From a virus: a stretch of DNA of 41,826 nucleotides. Each line of letters opens with the position of its first letter. The first letter of the stretch is position 1. Under the pieces are notes generated by a model, which was given only the letters and a program-made list of their open reading frames with translations, searched no databases and was not told where the DNA came from. Below are positions 33,950 through 39,605 of the stretch, one piece after another. The DNA lies in the IMG/VR virus record IMGVR_UViG_3300033145_000579, positions 1-41,826 of that record, one strand, 5' to 3'. A program made the position numbers and the translations under genes.

Positions 33950-34447
33950 TCAGCCGTTAAGCGTCTTTATCACCGCTCTCTTTGTTTTATCATTTCCCTT
34001 TCCATATTTTAAAGCTGATCTTGCCATATCTCCTTTGAATATAACTAGCATAGATCCACTCATGCCAGAATTATTTGTGACATATATGCCTTTTGAGTTT
34101 ATACCTTTAAATTTAACCCTACCCTTTAAAAATCTTATTATAGCATTAGGATAAATAACTTCGTGGAATATTTTGGTATCAGTTGATACTGGCAATAACA
34201 AAATACAAGTCTTGCCTTTCTTACTTTCTTCTAATGCTTTCATAATAAAAGCTTCTTTTAATTTTCGGCTGTATGGTGGATTAATAAAACAAACACCACC
34301 TTGCCAATCAGATTTAAGACCATCCCACTTAGATAAATCATTATTTAAAGGACAAGGATCGAAGAAATTACCAAACTCACTTTTAATTGCAGATAATACT
34401 TCTTGTGGTGTTTCCCAATTATCGTGGATAGGCTTTCTAATTTTCAT
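33950..34447 (-). CDS. Phage N6-adenine DNA methyltransferase (Dam family)
   Basis: 165 residues. It has the pattern of phage N-6-adenine methyltransferases: NWETPQEVLSAI at the start, FFDPCPLNND as the SAM-binding part, and the catalytic FINPPYSR, followed by CILLLPVSTDTKIFHEVIYP. It methylates adenine in phage DNA, probably to escape host restriction or to mark replicated DNA. The target sequence cannot be read from the protein. The ATG overlaps the preceding stop as ATGA. Unlike the methyltransferase domain in the giant protein, the catalytic motif here is intact. Confidence 0.92.
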   Translation of the reverse strand: MKIRKPIHDNWETPQEVLSAIKSEFGNFFDPCPLNNDLSKWDGLKSDWQGGVCFINPPYSRKLKEAFIMKALEESKKGKTCILLLPVSTDTKIFHEVIYPNAIIRFLKGRVKFKGINSKGIYVTNNSGMSGSMLVIFKGDMARSALKYGKGNDKTKRAVIKTLNG

Positions 34448-34977
34448 GCTTGACTCTCCAATCTTTTAACCACATTAAACGGTATACCTTTTGGCTTATA
34501 AGGCTCATAATAATCAGGATAATACCCTCCGATACTCTCTCTAATGCTAGGTGTAGGAAGGGAGGCAGTTGGTCTGCGATACACTCTTCGTATCCGGTTC
34601 TCTTTATGCTGCTGATGACTTACATCTTCTGACAGCAATCCAGCCCCCGAGTCAGGGCATATATCAAGGCTACCACGCCACTCCCCACTACACCTATTCA
34701 AATCTTTAATAAGCACTCTAGCTTTCTCTGCATATTGTTTATCTCCTGTGCCTGCATATTTAGTTAATGCTGTTGTTATAGCTTTTAATGCTATGCTCTC
34801 TAGCTCTCCGTTGTCGTTCCATGTTGATTGGGGTCTCAAATTAAAAATGGTGGTACCAACTGGCTCGTAGTCAGTTCTCGAGACTGACACTTCGGTTGCA
34901 AGGTTCTCAGTACTACACCAAGATAACCAAGGGCTGCCAAACCACACCACCATCAATAATAATAAGATTAGTTTCAC
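34444..34977 (-). CDS. Secreted or periplasmic protein of unknown function, paralogue A
   Basis: 177 residues. A signal-peptide-like start (MKLILLLLMVVWFGSPWLSW) is followed by a polar domain with two spaced cysteines (NRCSGEWRGSLDICPDSGAG) and a Tyr/Pro-rich C-terminus (GGYYPDYYEPYKPKG). The signal region and a TTIFNL segment are shared with the next gene upstream, showing a duplication. The GTG start overlaps that gene's stop as GTGA. No family recognised; export and two cysteines suggest a periplasmic or envelope role. Confidence 0.6.
   Translation of the reverse strand: MKLILLLLMVVWFGSPWLSWCSTENLATEVSVSRTDYEPVGTTIFNLRPQSTWNDNGELESIALKAITTALTKYAGTGDKQYAEKARVLIKDLNRCSGEWRGSLDICPDSGAGLLSEDVSHQQHKENRIRRVYRRPTASLPTPSIRESIGGYYPDYYEPYKPKGIPFNVVKRLESQA
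34835..34855. repeat. 21-bp repeat shared by two paralogous genes
   Basis: This block, centred on AAATTAAAAATGGTGGTA, recurs identically at 35089-35109. It encodes the TTIFNL segment in both paralogues and marks the duplication. Confidence 0.8.
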
Positions 34978-35267
34978 TTACTTCCCTTCTTTAAATGAAT
35001 GAGCCAAGGACGAGATTCGAACTCGCGTCTTCCTTCTAATGTAGATTGGACGTCCTTGAGGATATTTTCCCAGTTAAAACTACCTTGGCTCAAATTAAAA
35101 ATGGTGGTAGCAGTTGGTCTGCAACTTTGGTCAATGACGCTAGGCTTTACTACTCGCCCTACATACTTGTGTTCGCCACTTTCCCACATGCCACAAGAAG
35201 CACTCATGGTTAGACTACTTGTCAGGTTTCCGAACCATACCACCATTAATATTAATAAGATTCTCAC
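34974..35267 (-). CDS. Secreted protein paralogue B with a C-terminus encoded by a tRNA-like sequence
   Basis: 97 residues. It shares a signal-like start (MRILLILMVVWFG) and the TTIFNL block with the following gene, including a 21-base identical DNA stretch (34835-34855 and 35089-35109). After that block the similarity stops exactly where the tRNA-like element begins, and the remaining residues (GRREFESRPWLIHL) are the kind of translation produced by a tRNA T arm. So the frame is either a chimera or a gene truncated by insertion. GTG start, overlapping the upstream stop as GTGA. Confidence 0.5.
   Translation of the reverse strand: MRILLILMVVWFGNLTSSLTMSASCGMWESGEHKYVGRVVKPSVIDQSCRPTATTIFNLSQGSFNWENILKDVQSTLEGRREFESRPWLIHLKKGSK
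35001..35091 (-). other. tRNA-like relic (intact acceptor and T arm, no anticodon arm)
   Basis: The minus strand has a perfect 9-bp outer stem GAGCCAAGG/CCTTGGCTC, of which 7 bp correspond to the acceptor. TA follows at positions 8-9, then a D-arm-like GTTT...AAAT enclosing AACTGGGA, and a canonical T arm GCGAG-TTCGAAT-CTCGT. The 37 bases between D and T arms contain no 5-7-5 anticodon hairpin in any register I tried, so a working tRNA is unlikely. It could be a decayed tRNA, a structural mimic, or an attachment-like capture of a host tRNA end; no integrase is seen. Confidence 0.6.
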
Positions 35268-35416
35268 TTCACTATCTTAGCTAATTGTTTAATATTTGTA
35301 TCTAAGATTAAAATTGACCTTTTGTAATTAGCTAAAACACTATATGCATAGAAAACGATAAAATACAAACATACAATAGATATAGTTAATCCCCATATAT
35401 AGATTTTATACTCCAT
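35264..35416 (-). CDS. 50-residue single-span membrane protein
   Basis: The ATG overlaps the previous stop as TGATG, and its own stop overlaps the next GTG. The product has one long hydrophobic span (residues 6-28: IYIWGLTISIVCLYFIVFYA) and a basic helical tail. It may be a small inner-membrane effector in the secreted-protein cluster. No family recognised. Confidence 0.6.
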   Translation of the reverse strand: MEYKIYIWGLTISIVCLYFIVFYAYSVLANYKRSILILDTNIKQLAKIVK

Positions 35417-35535
35417 CACTCCACTTTCCCTTCTTTGCCCTCTTTTAATTCTTTAACATTTTCCCAATAACTACACCTACAACTACTTCCAATGCGACAA
35501 GTTATCCAAGCCCAAAAAGCTTCTATTAAACACAT
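35416..35535 (-). CDS. 39-residue cysteine-rich peptide
   Basis: Starts after GAAGGGAAG. Residues 5-25 (EAFWAWITCRIGSSCRCSYW) hold three cysteines and several tryptophans; the tail is Lys/Glu-rich. The stop overlaps the next start as TGATG. Coding is inferred from the overlap chain. Function unknown. Confidence 0.45.
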   Translation of the reverse strand: MCLIEAFWAWITCRIGSSCRCSYWENVKELKEGKEGKVE

Positions 35536-35591
35536 TTTTCTTCCCTTCTTTAATCATCTTAGGTAGTGCCTTAACTATTGCAGAGGCTATA

Positions 35592-35636
35592 TTACATTCT
35601 ATCCTTTGTTTTTTTACAAACACTACATTTTTTCAT
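35592..35636 (-). CDS. 14-residue CxxC micropeptide
   Basis: The ATG overlaps the stop of the 29-residue leader ORF as ATGA and is preceded by GGGGG. The peptide MKKCSVCKKTKDRM carries one CxxC pair. It is too short to call confidently; the overlap is the only support. Confidence 0.3.
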   Translation of the reverse strand: MKKCSVCKKTKDRM

Positions 35637-35722
35637 ATTACCCCCAATAAAAAAGGCACATCATCGGTGTTAGTAGAAAGAAGCTTAATTCTTTCGCCGA
35701 CTTTGTGCCTTAATTTAAACAT
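35633..35722 (-). CDS. 29-residue leader peptide inside the RNA switch
   Basis: AAGGAGG stands 8 bases before the ATG, the strongest ribosome site in the region. The peptide (MFKLRHKVGERIKLLSTNTD, then a hydrophobic end) is encoded across the terminator arms. A ribosome on it would disrupt the hairpin, as in attenuation by leader translation. The KVGERIKLLS start recalls small phage domains of the GDRV-LLS type, but the ORF stops early. Confidence 0.45.
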   Translation of the reverse strand: MFKLRHKVGERIKLLSTNTDDVPFLLGVI

Positions 35723-35745
35723 AAAAAATGCCTCCTTCTACTAAC
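35646..35745 (-). ncRNA. Candidate 100-nt regulatory RNA with alternative folds
   Basis: The predicted transcript starts at 35745. Fold 1: its first 15 bases, which include the GGAGG ribosome site, pair end to end (two wobbles) with 35669-35683. Fold 2: a terminator with AAGGCACA/TGTGCCTT (8 bp), TCGG/CCGA and GAAAGAA/TTCTTTC stacked in one hairpin (35653-35711), followed by TTTTTATT. The folds share bases 35669-35683 and exclude each other. It is either a switch controlling the leader peptide and downstream genes or a stand-alone small RNA. Confidence 0.7.
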
Positions 35746-35751
35746 AAGAAC

Positions 35752-35780
35752 ATTATAGCATTTATTGGATTCATTGTCAA
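35752..35780 (-). promoter_or_regulatory. Perfect consensus sigma-70 promoter
   Basis: TTGACA (35780-35775), a 17-base spacer and TATAAT (35757-35752) on the minus strand match the consensus at every position. The expected start, about 35745, coincides with the first base of the 15-bp sequestering stem. Confidence 0.92.
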
Positions 35781-35816
35781 CCCTTTTCTTGTAACGCTAA
35801 TGTTATCTCTGATGGT

Positions 35817-35990
35817 TTAGTCATTTTTGGTCTCCTTGCTCTTAGATTTGTCTGATGCAACTACAAACATTCTAATCCTACTTGCATTATTATCTTTATA
35901 GTATTTAGAACAAACAGATTTATTTGTTATTAAATAATACTCTTCAGCAAATAACAATTTAAAGCAAGCTTTTAATGTTAGAAATCTCAT
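35817..35990 (-). CDS. Small hypothetical protein (57 aa)
   Basis: Starts at ATG 35990 after AGGAGGGGG, inside the 31-base repeat also found at 36431. The N-terminus MRFLTLKACFKLLFAEEYYL is amphipathic and hydrophobic; the rest is basic and polar. Its stop overlaps a further GGAGACC-ATGA start cassette. No family recognised; the coding call rests on the ribosome site and packing. Confidence 0.5.
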   Translation of the reverse strand: MRFLTLKACFKLLFAEEYYLITNKSVCSKYYKDNNASRIRMFVVASDKSKSKETKND

Positions 35991-36015
35991 TCTACCCCCT
36001 CCTCTATTTTCCTAT
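35985..36015. repeat. 31-bp intragenic duplication, copy 1
   Basis: 30 of 31 positions match 36431-36461. On the minus strand the block encodes a RKIEEG-type gene end, a ribosome site and the ATGA of the next ORF, so it is a portable stop/start cassette. Confidence 0.8.
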
Positions 36016-36399
36016 TCATTTTTGGTCTCCTGCCTTGGCTATTGCTTGTTCTATAATATCTACCAAAGTTTTCATATAGTCTGCGTGAATTCCTTCAGTT
36101 GTGCCATCAGCACAAAATTGGCAGGCAATCATCGCCCTAATTTCTTTACAAGCCTCTAACAACTCAGCAGTAATAGCTTTATCAGGTAGAGAGTCTAGTT
36201 GTTGTTGAAGTTTGTCTTTATCTCTTGATACATTTAATATATCTTGTAATAGAACTTTTATTCCTTCCTCATGCCATTTATTAAACTCTTCCCAGCATTG
36301 ATTTCGAGCTATAAACCCATAAGCTGTTGTCACGTCGGGTTTAGGAAATCCATTAATACCTTTTATTATATCTTCGCTTATCTTCTCTGGTTTATTCAT
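36016..36399 (-). CDS. Hypothetical protein (127 aa)
   Basis: Begins after AGGGAGACC. A Trp-rich N-terminal part (RNQCWEEFNKWHEEGIKVLL), a coiled-coil middle (VSRDKDKLQQQLDSLPDKAI) and a helix with Cys residues (ACKEIRAMIACQFCADGTTE). Small coiled-coil accessory proteins of this style are common in phage early regions. No function assigned. Confidence 0.65.
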   Translation of the reverse strand: MNKPEKISEDIIKGINGFPKPDVTTAYGFIARNQCWEEFNKWHEEGIKVLLQDILNVSRDKDKLQQQLDSLPDKAITAELLEACKEIRAMIACQFCADGTTEGIHADYMKTLVDIIEQAIAKAGDQK

Positions 36400-36430
36400 T
36401 TTTGGTCTCCCTAAGTATTAATAATGTTAT

Positions 36431-36461
36431 TCTCATTCTATCCCCTCCTCTATTTTCCTAT
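36431..36461. repeat. 31-bp intragenic duplication, copy 2
   Basis: Matches 35985-36015 with one difference. It supplies the RKIEEGIE end of the 79-residue protein and an ATGA start for a 14-codon ORF. Confidence 0.8.
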
Positions 36462-36672
36462 GATGCTGGTTGTAGCCAATACTTGTGTAAGGAAATATTT
36501 CGTTGGTGCTTAAATCTTTATAAGTTTCTTCTTTCTCACCATTAAGCTCTTTTATGAGGTTGCAAATTTGGATGGTGGCATCTTTTCGCATATCCTTTAC
36601 ATAGGGATTACATTTTATATCATGTGGTATTAACTTATCTATAATCTTCTCTAATTCTTTCTTAAAGTTCAT
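36433..36672 (-). CDS. Hypothetical protein (79 aa)
   Basis: The ATG overlaps the stop of the Ala/Tyr-repeat protein as ATGA, and the ribosome site is encoded by that gene's final Glu-Glu codons. Helical start (MNFKKELEKIIDKLIPHDIK), then a mixed tail with HHRKIEEGIE. No family recognised. Confidence 0.6.
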   Translation of the reverse strand: MNFKKELEKIIDKLIPHDIKCNPYVKDMRKDATIQICNLIKELNGEKEETYKDLSTNEIFPYTSIGYNQHHRKIEEGIE

Positions 36673-37283
36673 TTCTCCTCCAAAAGTTTAATACCATAAG
36701 TTAAAATCTTTAACCTCATTTCTTTTTCAGCAGCAGCAGAAGTATAAGCATTAGCAGCAGCAGAAGTATAAGCATTAGCAGCAGCATAAGCAGCATTAGC
36801 AGCATAAGCATAAGCATAAGCAGCATCAGCAGCAACATAAGCAGCATCAGCAGCAGAAGCAGTAGAAGTAGCAGCATTAGCAGCAGAAGTAGCAGCAGCA
36901 TTAGCAGCATCATCAGCATAAGAAGCAGTAGAAGCAGCAAAAGCATAAGCAGCATAAGAAGCATCAGCAGCAGAAGCTTTATTTTCCTTAGAAGGGTCTT
37001 TTATGCACCTCTTAGCTGCTTCAATGGCTTTTCTAGGTCTATTATCTTCAGGATATTCCTTTTCAAATATATCAATTACTTGTTCTGCTGCAAAAACAGC
37101 GTATGACACAGAACCTTTGTAATCCATTAACCTAACTATTGTCCACTTAGCCCAGTCAAGTTTATCTTCTTTGATTAATTTCTTAACAACATCTATACCT
37201 TCGGAGTCTTTCTGCTTTAAAAACCATCTAACACCTTCACCACAAGCGTTCTTATCTTTTAGCCATTGTTTGGTTATTTTCAT
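36669..37283 (-). CDS. Ala/Tyr-repeat protein with immunity-like N-terminus (204 aa)
   Basis: Residues 1-90 start MKITKQWLKDKNACGEGVRW and include LDWAKWTIVRLMDYKGSVSY, a pattern seen in phage and prophage proteins annotated as putative immunity proteins. Residues ~105-190 are almost only Ala, Tyr, Asn, Ser, Asp and Thr, repeating AAYAAANA-like units. The C-terminus (LKILTYGIKLLEEK) is normal helix. The repeat probably forms a long helix or solenoid. The stop overlaps the next ATG. The exact role is unknown; protection against a host or rival toxin is only a family-level hint. Confidence 0.65.
   Translation of the reverse strand: MKITKQWLKDKNACGEGVRWFLKQKDSEGIDVVKKLIKEDKLDWAKWTIVRLMDYKGSVSYAVFAAEQVIDIFEKEYPEDNRPRKAIEAAKRCIKDPSKENKASAADASYAAYAFAASTASYADDAANAAATSAANAATSTASAADAAYVAADAAYAYAYAANAAYAAANAYTSAAANAYTSAAAEKEMRLKILTYGIKLLEEK
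36727..36975. repeat. Trinucleotide (GCA-type) tandem repeat tract
   Basis: About 250 bases made almost only of AGC and related triplets on the plus strand (Ala/Tyr codons on the minus strand). It lies wholly inside the 204-residue protein, keeps the frame in triplet steps, and is likely to vary in length between relatives. Confidence 0.85.
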
Positions 37284-37396
37284 TTCTCCTCCAGTAATTT
37301 CTCTAAGTAATCTATAATCTCATTAACCTTATTTCTTAAGGGTATATCAGCCTGAATCATGTCTTTTGTTATATCGATTTTATTGGGTAGTTTCAT
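37280..37396 (-). CDS. 38-residue helical peptide
   Basis: ATG 37396 follows TTGGAG, and the stop overlaps the next ATG as ATGA. The C-terminus KLLEEK, with its GAG GAG AAA TGA codons, is repeated at the end of the next gene, so both use terminal Glu codons as the following ribosome site. Amphipathic helix, function unknown. Confidence 0.5.
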   Translation of the reverse strand: MKLPNKIDITKDMIQADIPLRNKVNEIIDYLEKLLEEK

Positions 37397-37411
37397 AATT
37401 GCTCCAATCAC

Positions 37412-37630
37412 TCATTCCGATCCTCTATCTGCTCCTAAAGCACCGGGTTCTAAATTCATCTTCTTCTTATGGATCCGTTCGTTCTTCCAATCCTCAAAAC
37501 TTAAACCTTCTGGGTGCGCTAGATTGTTTTTAGATGAATAATGTCCATCTTTGCAAATGAACTCACGCCTATACTCCCTATCTAAAATATGATCTATTTC
37601 CCTTTGGATTCTTTCTACTTGTGCGCTCAA
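37412..37630 (-). CDS. Hypothetical protein (72 aa)
   Basis: TTG start overlapping the previous stop as TTGA, with GGGGG 10 bases upstream. Charged and helical at first (VERIQREIDHILDREYRREF), then a Cys/His-containing stretch (ICKDGHYSSKNNLAHPEG). No family recognised. The weak start codon leaves the N-terminus uncertain. Confidence 0.55.
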   Translation of the reverse strand: MSAQVERIQREIDHILDREYRREFICKDGHYSSKNNLAHPEGLSFEDWKNERIHKKKMNLEPGALGADRGSE

Positions 37631-38055
37631 AACTTAAGCACCCCCTGTCTTGGATCCTCTACCCTATAACCCAAAGCCTTCTTCCACTCTTGCTCGTTCC
37701 ATTTTCTGTGTTTAGCAACTTCCCACAAAGTAGGTAAAAGCTCTTTATTGATATTCTGTATCCGAGCACGGATCCTCTTAATATCGTCCTTAGTAGGAAC
37801 CTTGCATAGATTTTCAAAAGAAATTGATGTTTGAAAATAAGATATATATTTAGAATAGAACTCTTTCCAAACCCCAATCATTAAGGCAGTATCACTATTC
37901 CGTGTATTTGGTTGTTGGAGCATAACTAAATAAACTTTGTCTTTTAGCTTCTTATATTCACGTCTTTCCATTTTTTTAATCCCCCTTATAAGCAAAATAA
38001 ACATTAAAGTCCAAAACACTAACACAAACAATATCAAAATTATTCCAAACTTCAT
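37627..38055 (-). CDS. Membrane-anchored hypothetical protein (142 aa)
   Basis: An N-terminal span (residues 4-24, GIILILFVLVFWTLMFILLI) then a basic stop-transfer and a cytoplasmic domain of about 110 residues. Its pattern (NTRNSDTALMIGVWKEFYSK, then DIKRIRARIQNINKE) is typical of small phage proteins of unknown role. A start at Met29 would remove the span and cannot be excluded, but ATG 38055 has a ribosome-like GGGGAGCG upstream. Confidence 0.6.
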   Translation of the reverse strand: MKFGIILILFVLVFWTLMFILLIRGIKKMERREYKKLKDKVYLVMLQQPNTRNSDTALMIGVWKEFYSKYISYFQTSISFENLCKVPTKDDIKRIRARIQNINKELLPTLWEVAKHRKWNEQEWKKALGYRVEDPRQGVLKF

Positions 38056-38077
38056 TCGCTCCCCTTTCTCTGCGCTG

Positions 38078-38674
38078 CTAGATCTTATCTATGCAGCACT
38101 TCTTATACTTCGCTCCTGACCCACAAGGACAAGGATCGTTTCTTCCTGTCTTGTTGATCTTCTGGTGTCCTCTATCAAACGATAAAATTCCGTCCATATG
38201 GTCAATTTCGTGTTGGATCATCACGGCTTCAAGGCCTGTAGCATCAAAAGTGTGATTCCCAGACTTCACCACGATATGTAAATATCTATCCACCGTAAAC
38301 CTTTTACCCGGGATAGATAGACAACCCTCTCCACTAAACATATAAAGCTTACTCTTGTCTAAGATCTCTGGGTTCAGCAACGTCCTTTCAAAAACCTTAT
38401 CTTCCTTTTGTATATTATACCAAGCAACCCTATATGGTTCTCCAATTTGAATTGCTGACAACCCAAGCCCGTGCGTCCAAGCATAAGGTATCGCTGCTTT
38501 TATTCTCTCTATGATATATAATTGCTTTACTTCTTTTTCTGTGATTGGGCGACTCAAAAATTTTAAGTAGGATTTATCTTCTGGGTATGTAAGGATCTTG
38601 TCAATTTCCTCAGGCTTTATATAGCTTGATGCTTGTTGAATGAGTTCGGTTTTTGCTTCTACTGTAGCTTGCAT
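38078..38674 (-). CDS. def: Peptide deformylase with C-terminal SEC-C zinc motif
   Basis: 198 residues. All three deformylase motifs are intact: GLGLSAIQ (69-76), EGCLS (116-120) and QHEIDH (154-159), giving the Cys and two His metal ligands and the catalytic Glu. It removes formyl groups from nascent proteins at the ribosome. Residues 179-194 ([16 protein letters not shown]) form a SEC-C motif, a zinc site found on SecA and other ribosome- or chaperone-linked proteins but unusual on a deformylase. ATG 38674 is chosen from AAAGGAG; TTG 38680 is an alternative. A promoter and structured leader precede it. Confidence 0.93.
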   Translation of the reverse strand: MQATVEAKTELIQQASSYIKPEEIDKILTYPEDKSYLKFLSRPITEKEVKQLYIIERIKAAIPYAWTHGLGLSAIQIGEPYRVAWYNIQKEDKVFERTLLNPEILDKSKLYMFSGEGCLSIPGKRFTVDRYLHIVVKSGNHTFDATGLEAVMIQHEIDHMDGILSFDRGHQKINKTGRNDPCPCGSGAKYKKCCIDKI

Positions 38675-38689
38675 TTTCAACTCCTTTTA

Positions 38690-38761
38690 GGTTCCGGAAG
38701 CCAACCTCGCTAAAGATCGGCTCCCGGTCAAGCACGGGCGCCCGTCCTTGTGAAACTAACC
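38690..38761 (-). ncRNA. GC-rich structured leader RNA of the deformylase gene
   Basis: A 72-base segment, far more GC-rich than its surroundings, lies between promoter and ribosome site. The minus-strand RNA can form GGTT/AACC closing a junction, a 22-base near-palindrome (38729-38750, one mismatch pair) and a 9-bp hairpin CCGGGAGCC/GGCTTCCGG (38694-38727). The single G-T pair in that hairpin would be an A-C mismatch if the plus strand were transcribed, favouring minus-strand RNA. Known riboswitch not recognised. Confidence 0.55.
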
Positions 38762-38780
38762 TTATTCGTCTGTCAATTAT

Positions 38781-38808
38781 AGTATATCATTTTTGTAATC
38801 TTTGTCAA
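38781..38808 (-). promoter_or_regulatory. Sigma-70 promoter for the deformylase operon
   Basis: TTGACA (38808-38803), a 16-base spacer and TATACT (38786-38781) on the minus strand. The expected start near 38774 puts the whole structured leader in the transcript. Confidence 0.75.
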
Positions 38809-38830
38809 GTCTTTTTTTGTCCGTCGAGAA

Positions 38831-39175
38831 TTAAAGCCCTAAAGCCATAACTTCTTCAACGCTCCTGACAATTCTATAAACCCTTAATCCGAAATGTGAC
38901 CATAGCTTTTCAAACTCTATTTGGCTTGGACTTTGTCTACCTTTTTTGGTTTTAACTTCAAGCCCTATGGTTGTTCCATTATAGAACAAGAAAATATCCG
39001 GCTTGCCGTTTATCTCAAACTTTGACTTGAAGTGCCTACCATCTTTTGTTCTTCTCTGATTACCCTCTCTCCAAAAGAAGTAACCCTTGGTTTTAAGGTA
39101 AAAGCAGATAGCCTTTTGTATATCACCTTCTTTACGGTTCGGGAGCGCTCTAATCAAGATCCACAACCTCTCCAT
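38831..39175 (-). CDS. VRR-NUC domain nuclease
   Basis: About 114 residues matching the VRR-NUC branch of the PD-(D/E)XK superfamily: EGDIQKAICFYLKTKGYFFW, then KPDIFLF and the catalytic GLEVKTKKGRQSPSQ, ending with LRVYRIVRSVEEVMAL. It probably cuts branched or single-stranded DNA during replication or recombination, as a Holliday-junction-like resolvase. ATG 39175, with AAGGG upstream, is preferred over ATG 39196. It overlaps the preceding gene by 26 bases. Confidence 0.88.
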   Translation of the reverse strand: MERLWILIRALPNRKEGDIQKAICFYLKTKGYFFWREGNQRRTKDGRHFKSKFEINGKPDIFLFYNGTTIGLEVKTKKGRQSPSQIEFEKLWSHFGLRVYRIVRSVEEVMALGL

Positions 39176-39605
39176 CACCACCCTTGCCAAAACCACCTTC
39201 TTCTTCGTCTTCTTCTTTTACTGTCCTAAAATCTGGCTTTGGTGACTCTACGTTAGGATCTATCTTCTTTTCCTTTATAGGCTTGGGCTCAAACTCAATA
39301 GTCTTCATACACTTTTTCCACTCTGCAGCGTGATCTATTGGCAATTCCTCAACATATAGCTGCGCATCAAGCTTAATTTCATTCCAAGTCATAAACTTTT
39401 CAGCAAACTCAATAAGCCCTTTTTCATCAAAAATAGCTTCCTCATAAGGGATCTCGTTCAACTCTGCCATTCTACGAGCAACAATTTTAGCCCCGATTTT
39501 GTATCTCTCACCATTACTCATTAAGATCTTAAGCCAAAGTGCCTTCTTCTTCTTTGTCTTTGGTATCGGTGTTGCTTGATTCCCTGAATTTATGTTCTTT
39601 GCCAT
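39150..39605 (-). CDS. Hypothetical protein with acidic tail (151 aa)
   Basis: Starts at ATG 39605 after AAAGGA, overlapping the previous gene by 77 bases in another frame. The central helical region (AEFAEKFMTWNEIKLDAQLY type) precedes a Lys/Pro-rich linker and an acidic, glycine-rich C-terminus (EEDEEEGGFGKGGDGEVVDL). An acidic tip of this kind can dock on SSB- or replication-type partners. A start at Met29 (39521) would remove the overlap but has a weaker site. Confidence 0.6.
   Translation of the reverse strand: MAKNINSGNQATPIPKTKKKKALWLKILMSNGERYKIGAKIVARRMAELNEIPYEEAIFDEKGLIEFAEKFMTWNEIKLDAQLYVEELPIDHAAEWKKCMKTIEFEPKPIKEKKIDPNVESPKPDFRTVKEEDEEEGGFGKGGDGEVVDLD

Noticed and set aside
35777-35824. 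15-codon ORF after the GGAGACC-ATGA cassette
   Set aside because: It runs into the -35 box of the consensus promoter and has nothing protein-like. The cassette may allow translation, but I cannot support a gene.
36716-36964. Minus-strand poly-Leu/Met ORF in the triplet repeat
   Set aside because: Any frame of the GCA-type repeat is open. The coupled Ala/Tyr frame has normal ends and neighbours, so this one is an artefact.
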